The notes under the pieces were generated by a model. That model was not told the origin of the DNA. It did not search any database and saw only the letters and a list, made by a program, of their open reading frames with translations. This document shows positions 16,240 through 24,121 of a DNA stretch of 64,000 nt, in pieces. The DNA is from CAYFFZ01 sp049976505 (GTDB lineage: Archaea; Thermoproteota; Nitrososphaeria; Conexivisphaerales; UBA164), in assembly GCA_049976505.1 (NCBI GenBank), contig JBMFIC010000002.1, positions 1-64,000 on the forward strand. Reading direction: 5' to 3'. The translations under genes and the position numbers were made by a program. Every line of letters begins with the position of its first letter. The stretch's first letter is position 1.

Positions 16240-17209
16240 AATATTTCCTCGTGTAAGGGAAAGGAGGCTCAGAAAAAACCAGGCCATAAGGGATCTTGTA
16301 GCTGAGGTTTCCCTGAACAGGTCAAACCTTGTTCAGCCAATTTTTGTAATGCATGGCAGCGATGAGGAGCTTGAGATAAAGAGCATGCCTGGCATATATC
16401 GCATGACAGTTGATCACGCGGTGAAATATGTCGGAAGGGGGATGGAAAAGGGCATAAGGGCCTTTCTCCTGTTCGGCGTTGCATCGCATAAGGACGAGTA
16501 CGGTACTGAGGCCTACAGTGAAGACGGCATAATACCTCTAGCAGTAAGGTCTATAAAAAAGGATTATCCTGATGCTGTAATTATAACTGACGTCTGCCTA
16601 TGCGAGTACACGAGCCATGGACACTGCGGTATAGTTATAAACGGGCAGGTGGACAACGATGCAACTCTTCCCTATCTCTCTCGGGCCGCGGTCACATACG
16701 CTAAAGCAGGCGCGGACATCGTAGCCCCAAGCGCCATGATGGATGGACAGGTGAAGGCAATAAGGGAGGCTCTCGATCAAAACGGCCTCAAAGACACAAT
16801 TATAATGTCGTACTCATCCAAGTTCGCGTCGTCGCTTTATGGGCCATTCAGGGAGGCGGCTGATTCCAAACCACAGTTTGGGGACAGGAGGTCGTATCAG
16901 ATGGATTACAGGAGCTTAAGGTCAGCCCTAAGAGAGATAGAGCTTGACATAAAGGAAGGGGCTGACATTGTGATGGTAAAGCCCGCGCTGTTCTATCTAG
17001 ATGTAGTAAGCAGAGCTAAGGAGAGATTTCTAGTCCCTATCGCGGCCTACAGCGTGAGCGGCGAATACAGCATGCTCAGGGCCGCCTCGAGAAACGGCTG
17101 GCTAGATGAAGACCAGGTCCTGATCGAATATATGACGGCCCTTAAAAGGGCTGGCGCCGATATCATAATTACATATTACGCCATGCATCTGGCAGATCTA
17201 ATAAAGTGA
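16226..17209 (+). CDS. hemB: Delta-aminolevulinic acid dehydratase (porphobilinogen synthase)
   Basis: Condenses two 5-aminolevulinates to porphobilinogen. The 327-aa TIM-barrel protein has the two active-site Lys residues K199 (MSYSSKFASS) and K252 (VMVKPALFYLD). The Cys triad C124, C126, C134 (DVCLCEYTSHGHCG) marks the zinc-dependent class. It overlaps hemD by 14 bases and hemL by 4 bases in a tight operon. Confidence 0.96.
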   Translation: MEEYEIFPRVRERRLRKNQAIRDLVAEVSLNRSNLVQPIFVMHGSDEELEIKSMPGIYRMTVDHAVKYVGRGMEKGIRAFLLFGVASHKDEYGTEAYSEDGIIPLAVRSIKKDYPDAVIITDVCLCEYTSHGHCGIVINGQVDNDATLPYLSRAAVTYAKAGADIVAPSAMMDGQVKAIREALDQNGLKDTIIMSYSSKFASSLYGPFREAADSKPQFGDRRSYQMDYRSLRSALREIELDIKEGADIVMVKPALFYLDVVSRAKERFLVPIAAYSVSGEYSMLRAASRNGWLDEDQVLIEYMTALKRAGADIIITYYAMHLADLIK

Positions 17210-18495
17210 TCAGGATGAAACGGGATAGGTCAGCTGAGCTTTTTGAAAGGGCAAGAGCTTTCCTCGTTGGAGGAGTTAACAGCCCGGTAAGAGCGTTCAG
17301 GAGCGTTGGAGGAAATCCCATTATAATAGAGAGGGCGAAGGGCTCCAAGATATACGATGTTGACGGCAACGAATATATTGATTACGTTGCCTCATGGGGG
17401 GCCATAATTCATGGACACGCCGACGATGATATACTTAGCGCCATCATGGAGGCCTCTTATAAGGGTACCACATTTGGGTTTACCAATACATATGAGATAG
17501 AGCTTGCTGAGGAGATAAGCAAAAGAGTGCCAAGCGCCGAAATGGTCAGGCTTGTAAACTCCGGCACAGAAGCCGCCATGACGGCATTAAGGCTCTTAAG
17601 AGGTTTCACCAATAGGAACAAGGTGATAAAGTTCGTAGGAAACTATCACGGCCACTTTGACCCGTTTCTTGTCAAAGCCGGCTCTGGTCTTGCTACGTAT
17701 TCGCTGCCTACTTCTGCCGGCACAACAAGAGGGTGCGTTATGGACACCATACTTGTTGACTATAACGACACGGAGGGCCTTATAAAGGCCGCTAAGCAGA
17801 ACAGGGATGATCTGGCAGGAATCATCGTTGAGCCTATAGCCGGTAACATGGGAGTTGTAAAGCCAAAGGACGGGTTTCTAAGATTGTTACGGGAAACCTG
17901 CGACAGCCTTGGCTGCGTTCTTGTGTTTGATGAAGTGATAACTGGCTTCAGGGTCTCTTATGGGGGGGCGCAGGAGCTCTACGGAGTAACGCCTGATTTG
18001 ACGCTTTTTGGAAAGGTCGTTGGGGGAGGCATGCCTCTTGCAGCCGTGGCAGGAAGGAAGGACATAATGAGCAAGCTTGCCCCTGAAGGTCCAGTCTATC
18101 AGGCTGGGACTCTGGCAGGAAATCCCGTTGCGGCCGCTGCTGGGCTGGCTGCGATCAGAAAGCTAACTAGGGATAAATACGATAAACTTGAAAGCTACGG
18201 CGCAAGGCTTGAGCACGGAATGAGTAAAATTATGGAATCCTACGGCATTAAGGGAGTAATAAACCGCGTTGGATCTATGATGTCGGTTTTCTTTGGAACA
18301 GAAAAGGTTGAAAGATATTCGGACATCAAGGTACCTGAGAAGTTTGCGAACTTTTTCTGGAAAATGCTAGATAGCGGCGTGCTGATACCACCGTCAGCAT
18401 TTGAAAGCATGTTCTTCACTCTGGCCCATACCGACAGCGATCTAAGGATAACGCTAGAGGCATTTGAAAAATCCCTGCAGGCGCTCGTAACATGA
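17206..18495 (+). CDS. hemL: Glutamate-1-semialdehyde 2,1-aminomutase
   Basis: PLP enzyme converting glutamate-1-semialdehyde to 5-aminolevulinate, the partner of HemA. The 429-aa protein shows the standard sequence from LVGGVNSPVRAF (20-31) through NSGTEA near 118-123 and GNYHGH near 145-150 to the PLP Lys K270 in LFGKVVGGGMP. A GTG at 17206 overlaps the hemB stop; an ATG at 17215, preceded by an AGG, is an alternative start. It overlaps hemE by 4 bases. Confidence 0.96.
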   Translation: MIRMKRDRSAELFERARAFLVGGVNSPVRAFRSVGGNPIIIERAKGSKIYDVDGNEYIDYVASWGAIIHGHADDDILSAIMEASYKGTTFGFTNTYEIELAEEISKRVPSAEMVRLVNSGTEAAMTALRLLRGFTNRNKVIKFVGNYHGHFDPFLVKAGSGLATYSLPTSAGTTRGCVMDTILVDYNDTEGLIKAAKQNRDDLAGIIVEPIAGNMGVVKPKDGFLRLLRETCDSLGCVLVFDEVITGFRVSYGGAQELYGVTPDLTLFGKVVGGGMPLAAVAGRKDIMSKLAPEGPVYQAGTLAGNPVAAAAGLAAIRKLTRDKYDKLESYGARLEHGMSKIMESYGIKGVINRVGSMMSVFFGTEKVERYSDIKVPEKFANFFWKMLDSGVLIPPSAFESMFFTLAHTDSDLRITLEAFEKSLQALVT

Positions 18496-19481
18496 AAGAC
18501 CTATCGGAGGAGCTATCCCTAAGCGGCGAAGTACCGGTCTGGTTCATGAGACAGGCTGGAAGGGCAAACCCAGAGCTCTCCAGAGAGATCGAAGAAAAGT
18601 GGATAACTGGGATCGCTGAGAACCCTGAAAGAGCAGCGGAAATAGCCGCTAGGCCCGTTATAACGCTAGGGGTGAGCGCATCCATAATCTTCATGGACAT
18701 AACCACGCCCTTTGAGCTGCAGGGATTCAGCGTAAGGCCGGAAAAGGGTTATGGGCCCTATTTTCTTGGAGATCCAGAGGAAGTAATCAGCCGTGCTGCG
18801 ACGCCCGATGAGAGAAAATGGTGGCCAATAAAGGAACAGATAAGGGTTCTTAAATCTAAGGGCTTTAAGGTTATTGGATTTGCAGGCGGACCTTTTACCG
18901 TTCTTACGTACATACTGAACGACAGAAGCAGGGATAAAACAGCCACCAAGAATTTCCTTCTTGTAAATTATGATAAAGTGTCCAGATCTTTGTTTGGGAT
19001 GCTTAGGAGCCTGTTGAAGTTTGAGCTCGAAGCTGGAGCCGATGGGTTTCAGATATTTGATAGCTGGGCTGGAAGCCTTTCTGGAGAGCTGGCAGGAGCG
19101 TATGTTCGGGCGCTTTTGGAGGCTTTAAGTGAAGAGGCTGAATATATAAAAAGGATAATTTATTTTTGCAGAAGCTGCAACGCCATCCTGAGATCCTTAG
19201 CTACCTCCGGCTATGAGGGCTATTTGAGCGTTGACTGGAACTGCAGCATGGAGGAGCTTTACAGAATTTCAGGAGGAAGAATTGGGCTTCAGGGCAACAT
19301 GGATCCATTCTACGCGCTCATAGGAGGAGATGTCATGTACAGGGAGGCTGAAAGGGTCATTCAAAGCGTTCCAAGGAGGGATCGATACATATTCAGCCTG
19401 GGGCACGGCGTCATCCCTGGGACGCCTCCCGAAAACCTGAAAGAGCTTGCTCAGTACGTAAGAAGATGGAAGAGGATCTGA
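18492..19481 (+). CDS. hemE: Uroporphyrinogen decarboxylase
   Basis: Converts uroporphyrinogen III to coproporphyrinogen III. The 329-aa TIM barrel begins with the diagnostic VWFMRQAGR (16-24). It later shows IIFMDITTPFELQGF, FAGGPFTVLTY and the C-terminal FSLGHGVIPGTPPEN. HemE commits the route to coproporphyrin and heme rather than the siroheme-dependent route used by many archaea. No coproporphyrinogen oxidase gene lies nearby. The next gene is ferrochelatase-like. Confidence 0.95.
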   Translation: MKDLSEELSLSGEVPVWFMRQAGRANPELSREIEEKWITGIAENPERAAEIAARPVITLGVSASIIFMDITTPFELQGFSVRPEKGYGPYFLGDPEEVISRAATPDERKWWPIKEQIRVLKSKGFKVIGFAGGPFTVLTYILNDRSRDKTATKNFLLVNYDKVSRSLFGMLRSLLKFELEAGADGFQIFDSWAGSLSGELAGAYVRALLEALSEEAEYIKRIIYFCRSCNAILRSLATSGYEGYLSVDWNCSMEELYRISGGRIGLQGNMDPFYALIGGDVMYREAERVIQSVPRRDRYIFSLGHGVIPGTPPENLKELAQYVRRWKRI

Positions 19482-19487
19482 CGCGTC

Positions 19488-20195
19488 ATGTTAAACAGAC
19501 CCGTCTGCCTCTTTGACTTTGGATATCCAAGGAGCTTTGAAGAGGTGATGCTGTTATCCCAGAACTTGGGAATAAAAAATTATGAAAAAGCCATCGAAAT
19601 GTACACTAGAGTTGGCTTCAGCGACGTCGACTCCAAGTACAGGGAGATCATAAGCTCCATAGGCTCAGAGGGGGAGGTAAAGATTGGATACCTCTTCCTG
19701 CCTCCTTACATATGGGATGTCGGTGATTGTCCTCTGTACGTTTCTCTGGTGCCCTTTCTAAGCACACAGACCATTAATTACATAAGAAGTAGGGGAATTA
19801 TGCATGTTCTTGAGCTTGGCGACACCTCTAAGTTTGTTGAAGTCTGGGCTAGGAAGCTCGAGCGGGTGCCAGAAAGCGTCATTTTAACTTTTCACAGCGC
19901 ACCGGTCAACGACCTGCAGTATCAGGAAAAGATCAGCAGATTCAGGGCCAGGCTCAGCAGGTCCATGGGCAAGGACTATGACGTGTGCTTCCTGAGCAGC
20001 AGGCCTGGATGGCTAGGACCATCCCCATCTCAGACTCACGATCAAGAGCTTTTTGCTGTAGTAGGGTTCCTTCTTGAGAACGCTGAAACAAAATATGAGC
20101 TTGAAAGCAGAAGAACCATCACTTTAAGCGCTGAAGAAGTTCGTCAAGTTATATTAAGTGCCTTATACCAGCTAAACTCCGCTTTCCCAGAGTGA
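19488..20195 (+). CDS. hemH: Short ferrochelatase-like protein
   Basis: A 235-aa protein, well below the usual 310-350 aa of ferrochelatases. The catalytic core is recognisable: LTFHSAP around H136, FLSSRPGWLGPS near 168-179 (compare the family motif ending in WLxP), and GFLLENAETKYELE, whose E200 aligns with the proton-handling Glu of ETLYE-type motifs. The first half is condensed and diverged. It follows hemE by 6 bases, so iron insertion into a porphyrin at the end of this operon is the natural role. Whether the substrate is coproporphyrin or protoporphyrin is not visible. Confidence 0.68.
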   Translation: MLNRPVCLFDFGYPRSFEEVMLLSQNLGIKNYEKAIEMYTRVGFSDVDSKYREIISSIGSEGEVKIGYLFLPPYIWDVGDCPLYVSLVPFLSTQTINYIRSRGIMHVLELGDTSKFVEVWARKLERVPESVILTFHSAPVNDLQYQEKISRFRARLSRSMGKDYDVCFLSSRPGWLGPSPSQTHDQELFAVVGFLLENAETKYELESRRTITLSAEEVRQVILSALYQLNSAFPE

Positions 20196-20657
20196 CCTTT
20201 TCTTATCATATTCCTCTCTGCTGTATAGAGGCCTAGCAGGGACTCCAACCACTACTGTATCATCCGGCACGTCCTTTGTGACCACGGCTCCCATACCTAC
20301 CACGGCCCTTCTGCCGATCCTTACGCCAGCCTTTATGACAGCTCTTCCACCTATCACCGCTCCATCCATGATCTTCACCCCTATGAGCCTCCTGCTTGGC
20401 GGATAGGGGTCGTTAGTTATTACAGCAGCTGGCCCTATAAAGACGTCGTTTCCTATTTCGGTTAGCGGCGCTATGTAGGCCAATCCCTCTATCCTGACGT
20501 TGTTGCCGATCTTCACGTTGTAATCAACATGCGCGAGTGAGCCAATTACGACGTTGTCTCCTATGACCGTGTTATTTCCAACGTATGCAAAGTTCCAGAT
20601 CTTTACGTTCCTGCCGATCCTCACGTTCTCTCCTATGAAGTTTATAACATTTCCCAT
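20172..20657 (-). CDS. Left-handed beta-helix acyltransferase (hexapeptide repeat)
   Basis: A 161-aa protein made of hexapeptide repeats, [IV]G-x4, from IGENVRIGRNVKIWN to VIGGRAVIKAGVRIGRRAVVGMGAVVTKDVP, ending VVVGVPAR. This is the trimeric O/N-acetyltransferase fold used on sugars of glycans and nucleotide sugars. The repeats are interrupted by an NDPYPPSRR loop, as in WlbB/WbbJ-like enzymes. Substrate unknown. The ribosome-binding site GGAGGT just upstream of the ATG lies inside an IS605-type remnant. Its 3' end overlaps the convergent hemH-like gene by 24 bases. Confidence 0.85.
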   Translation of the reverse strand: MGNVINFIGENVRIGRNVKIWNFAYVGNNTVIGDNVVIGSLAHVDYNVKIGNNVRIEGLAYIAPLTEIGNDVFIGPAAVITNDPYPPSRRLIGVKIMDGAVIGGRAVIKAGVRIGRRAVVGMGAVVTKDVPDDTVVVGVPARPLYSREEYDKKRSLWESGV

Positions 20658-20824
20658 GATCTGACCTCCTCCCCGCCCTGAAGGGCAAAGGTTCCCGAGG
20701 TCTCGGGGTTACTCCCTTTAGCGGGAGCTGCTAAGACATCAAACGCCGGGCGCTTATTTAAGTTTTTACCGTTTTCATCTCCACCGTTGACGGCAAAGCT
20801 TTCGGCTTCTGTAAAAATCGTCAA
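20658..20824 (-). mobile_element. IS200/IS605-type 3' end remnant (TnpB tail and right end)
   Basis: On the minus strand a frame reads KRPAFDVLAAPAKGSNPETSGTFALQGGEE, which resembles the C-terminal tail found on many TnpB (OrfB) proteins. The DNA folds into three consecutive hairpins: CTCCC/GGGAG (712-716 with 723-727 in the 20.7 kb block), CCCGA/TCGGG (20694-20707) and GCCC/GGGC (20675-20686). It ends in GGGGAGGAGGTCA, like IS605 right ends. No transposase body remains. The element may be a relic or a solo guide-RNA (omega RNA) scaffold. Confidence 0.6.
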
Positions 20825-20891
20825 AGGCCTATTTTTGTTTTTACATTATTGAGAAAAGGTTTAAAATCCCCATAGCTTGCTTTTATGAATA

Positions 20892-22550
20892 ATGCCGAGC
20901 TCAGTAATTAAGGAGGGCGTTGAAAGGGCTCCCCATAGGAGCCTTCTTAGAGCTGTTGGTGTTAAGAGTGAGGACTTCAAAAAGCCGTTTATAGGCATAG
21001 CTAATAGCTACAGCGAAATCGTTCCCGGGCATGTGCACCTGCGGGAACTAGTGGAACACATAAAAAAGGGGGTTAGGGATGCTGGAGGCGTACCATTTGA
21101 GTTCAACACGATAGCCCTTGACGATGGGATAGCTATGGGGCACCCGGGCATGAAATACTCTCTGCCATCTCGTGAGGTCATAGCGGACTCCGTGGAAATA
21201 ATGGCAATAGGCCATCAGTTCGATGGTCTGGTCACTTTAAGCAGCTGCGATAAAATAACGCCTGGAATGCTGATGGCCGTTGCAAGGCTAAACCTCCCTA
21301 CAGTTATGGTCACTGGAGGACCTATGAAAGCAGGTCTGTATAAGGGGAAGAAGATTGGGCTTATAGACGTTTTTGAGGCCGTTGGATCGTATAAGGCAGG
21401 TAGAATTTCTGAGGAGGAGCTCATGGAAATAGAATCGTATGCATGTCCAGGACCGGGCTCCTGCAGCGGTCTCTTCACCGCAAACACCATGTCGATTTTA
21501 TTGGAAGGCATGGGCCTTACCATGCCGTACGGCGGTACTGCTCCTGCTGAAAGTGAAGAAAGAAAAAGGATTGCATACATGGCTGGAAAGAGGGTTGTGG
21601 AACTTGTAAGACAGAACATAACAGCAAGGACCTTTATGACCCGCGAATCGTTCCTTAACGCAATCTCAGTGGACATGGCTCTCGGAGGTTCCACCAACAC
21701 GATCCTTCACCTTCTTGCGGCTGCGCACGAGGCGGGTGTGAACGTGACCCTTGATGATTTTGACCAGATCGGACGTAAGGTTCCTCACATAGCTCCCATA
21801 TATCCAGGAGGACCTTACATGGTGGAGGATCTGCACGAGGCCGGTGGTGTTCCCGCCATAATGAAGGCTATAAAGGACTTCATTTACCTCGATAGGCCCA
21901 CTGTAGCTGGTTTGACCATAAGGGAAGTGGTCGAGATGGCGGATGTTAAGAATGGAGAGGTAATCAGATCAACTGAGAACCCTGTCCACAGAACGGGCGG
22001 AATAGCTATATTGAAGGGCTCGCTGGCCCCAAAGGGCAGCGTGATCAAAACGGCCGCCCTAGGGGATGATTACTATTTTAAAGGCAGGGCCGTACCCTTT
22101 GACTCTGAGGAGGAAGCCTTCAGAGCCGTCATATCCGGACATATATCTGAGGGAAGCGTAATAGTTGTCAGGTACGAAGGGCCAAAGGGAGGACCTGGCA
22201 TGAGGGAAATGCTCGACATAACTAGCGCTGTTGTTGGAATGAAGATCGATGACAGGGTTGCTCTTGTTACCGACGGAAGGTTCTCCGGCGGAACCAGGGG
22301 TCCTGCGGTGGGTCATGTAGCGCCAGAGGCCTGGGACATGGGCCCAATAGCTCTTGTTCAGGAAGATGATATTATAGTCATAGATGTTAGAAACAGAAGG
22401 ATTGACCTTCTCGTTGATCAGCAAGAGCTCAAGAGGAGGGCTGAGTCCTGGAAACGGCCAAAACCAAAGACCGCGTCACCTTTTCTGCTGCGCTATGCCT
22501 CTCTCGTAGAATCCGCTGACGTCGGCTGCGTTCTGAGGCGACCTACATGA
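20892..22550 (+). CDS. ilvD: Dihydroxy-acid dehydratase
   Basis: Fe-S dehydratase making 2-keto acids for valine, isoleucine and leucine. The 552-aa protein contains GVERAPHRSLLRAVG at the N-terminus, the cluster Cys in SSCDKITPGM, CPGPGSCSGLFTANTM (near 190-205), and the C-terminal GRFSGGTRGPAVGHVAPEA. Its stop overlaps the start of cimA by 4 bases, so both serve branched-chain amino acid synthesis. In archaea the enzyme can also act on sugar acids, but the cimA link favours IlvD. Confidence 0.93.
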   Translation: MPSSVIKEGVERAPHRSLLRAVGVKSEDFKKPFIGIANSYSEIVPGHVHLRELVEHIKKGVRDAGGVPFEFNTIALDDGIAMGHPGMKYSLPSREVIADSVEIMAIGHQFDGLVTLSSCDKITPGMLMAVARLNLPTVMVTGGPMKAGLYKGKKIGLIDVFEAVGSYKAGRISEEELMEIESYACPGPGSCSGLFTANTMSILLEGMGLTMPYGGTAPAESEERKRIAYMAGKRVVELVRQNITARTFMTRESFLNAISVDMALGGSTNTILHLLAAAHEAGVNVTLDDFDQIGRKVPHIAPIYPGGPYMVEDLHEAGGVPAIMKAIKDFIYLDRPTVAGLTIREVVEMADVKNGEVIRSTENPVHRTGGIAILKGSLAPKGSVIKTAALGDDYYFKGRAVPFDSEEEAFRAVISGHISEGSVIVVRYEGPKGGPGMREMLDITSAVVGMKIDDRVALVTDGRFSGGTRGPAVGHVAPEAWDMGPIALVQEDDIIVIDVRNRRIDLLVDQQELKRRAESWKRPKPKTASPFLLRYASLVESADVGCVLRRPT

Positions 22551-24121
22551 GCGAAAGGATAGAAATCCTCGATACAACACTGCGCGATGGAGCTCAGATG
22601 GCCGGAGTCAGCTTTACTTTAAGCGAGAAGATTGCAATAGCAAGAAAGCTGGATGAGATAGGGATAGATATAATAGAGGGAGGATGGCCTGCGTCCAATC
22701 CCAAGGACATGGAGTTCTTCCGCGAGATAAAGAAGGTCAGCCTGTCGCATTCTAAAATAGCAGCCTTTGGATCCACCAAGAAGAAGGGATCGTCACAGGA
22801 CAAGAACCTTGAAACTCTTGTGGATGCTGGCACGGAGTACGCCGTTATATTCGGCAAGAGCTGGCTCCTTCACGTCAGGGAGGTTCTGAAAGTAACTCCA
22901 GAGGAAAACCTCTCGCTGATAGGCGAGAGCATAGACTTTCTTAAATCGCATGGAATAAAGGTGATTTACGATGCCGAGCACTTCTTTGATGGCTATAAGG
23001 AAGATCCCGAGTATGCGCTCAGCACCATCAGAACCGCTCAGGATGCTGGAGCTGAAACTATAGCCCTTGCCGACACAAACGGCGGAACGCTGCCCTTTGA
23101 GCTTCAGAGAATATTTAGAGAAGTCCGTGGCAGGATAAATGCTAGGCTAGGAATACACGCGCATAACGACGCCGGGGTTGCGGTGGCCAACAGCCTAGTT
23201 GCGGTAAATGAAGGCGCTGTGCATGTTCAGGGTACCATAAACGGCCTTGGAGAGAGAACGGGAAACGCTGATCTGATACAGATCATACCGGCTTTAGTTC
23301 TTAAAATGGGAAAGAAGGCGCTGAGAACCTATGACGATCTGAAGAAGCTTAGATCGCTGTCGCTGTACGTCTATAATCTACTTAACATGCAGCCCAATCC
23401 ATATCAGCCCTATGTGGGCAGGTACGCTTTCACGCACAAGGGCGGTGTTCACATTGATGCCATGATTAAGAACGTAAGATCGTATGAGCATATCGACCCA
23501 GAGCTGGTAGGAAACGAGAGGAACTTCGTTATATCCGAGCAGTCCGGGAGGTCCAGCATTCTGATTTATGCCAACGAGCTTGGGCTCAACCTGACCAAGG
23601 ATAATCCAGCGGTGATAACAACTTTAAACATGGTGAAGCAGATAGAGAAATACGGAAGCATAGAGGGAGCTGACGGCACTGTAAAGCTCATGCTTCTGAA
23701 GAACATAGGAGCGTACGTTGAGAAGTTCAGGGTTCTTTACTGGATGGCAAATTCAAGAGAAGTTAATGGCAGGATAGAGGCTGAAGGCGAGGTGATAGTA
23801 AGGGTTGGAAACGACGTCTATTATGAGAGGGAGACAGGAGTAGGCCCCGTTCACGCTATCGATAAGGCCCTCAGAAAGGCGCTAGTGAAGGTCTTTCCGG
23901 AGCTATCCAGCGTGACCCTTGAGACGTACAAGGTAACCGTAACCGAGGGGGATAAGAAGGGCACAGCATCTTACGTGAGGGTGCTGATACAGTTCTCTGA
24001 CGGAAAATCAAGCTGGACCACCGCCTCTGTATCGGACAACGTGTTGCTTGCATCCATAAACGCGCTCTGCGACGGCTATAATTACAAGCTCGCAATGATG
24101 GATCTTCGCAAACGGGCATAG
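22547..24121 (+). CDS. cimA: Citramalate synthase
   Basis: Condenses pyruvate and acetyl-CoA to (R)-citramalate, the threonine-independent route to isoleucine. The 524-aa protein opens with LDTTLRDGAQMAGV, has GGWPASNPKD near 44-53, the metal ligands in GIHAHNDAGVA, and a C-terminal LeuA-type regulatory domain (from about 400). The segment SWLLHVREVLKVTPEENL and YDAEHFFDGYK are typical of the bacterial-type CimA branch rather than 2-isopropylmalate synthase. The 3' end overlaps the convergent aminopeptidase gene by 40 bases. Confidence 0.88.
   Translation: MSERIEILDTTLRDGAQMAGVSFTLSEKIAIARKLDEIGIDIIEGGWPASNPKDMEFFREIKKVSLSHSKIAAFGSTKKKGSSQDKNLETLVDAGTEYAVIFGKSWLLHVREVLKVTPEENLSLIGESIDFLKSHGIKVIYDAEHFFDGYKEDPEYALSTIRTAQDAGAETIALADTNGGTLPFELQRIFREVRGRINARLGIHAHNDAGVAVANSLVAVNEGAVHVQGTINGLGERTGNADLIQIIPALVLKMGKKALRTYDDLKKLRSLSLYVYNLLNMQPNPYQPYVGRYAFTHKGGVHIDAMIKNVRSYEHIDPELVGNERNFVISEQSGRSSILIYANELGLNLTKDNPAVITTLNMVKQIEKYGSIEGADGTVKLMLLKNIGAYVEKFRVLYWMANSREVNGRIEAEGEVIVRVGNDVYYERETGVGPVHAIDKALRKALVKVFPELSSVTLETYKVTVTEGDKKGTASYVRVLIQFSDGKSSWTTASVSDNVLLASINALCDGYNYKLAMMDLRKRA

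Noticed and set aside
20642..20824. A 60-codon minus-strand frame as an independent gene
   Set aside because: It overlaps the acyltransferase start and its sequence matches a TnpB-like tail; I treat it as part of a mobile-element remnant.
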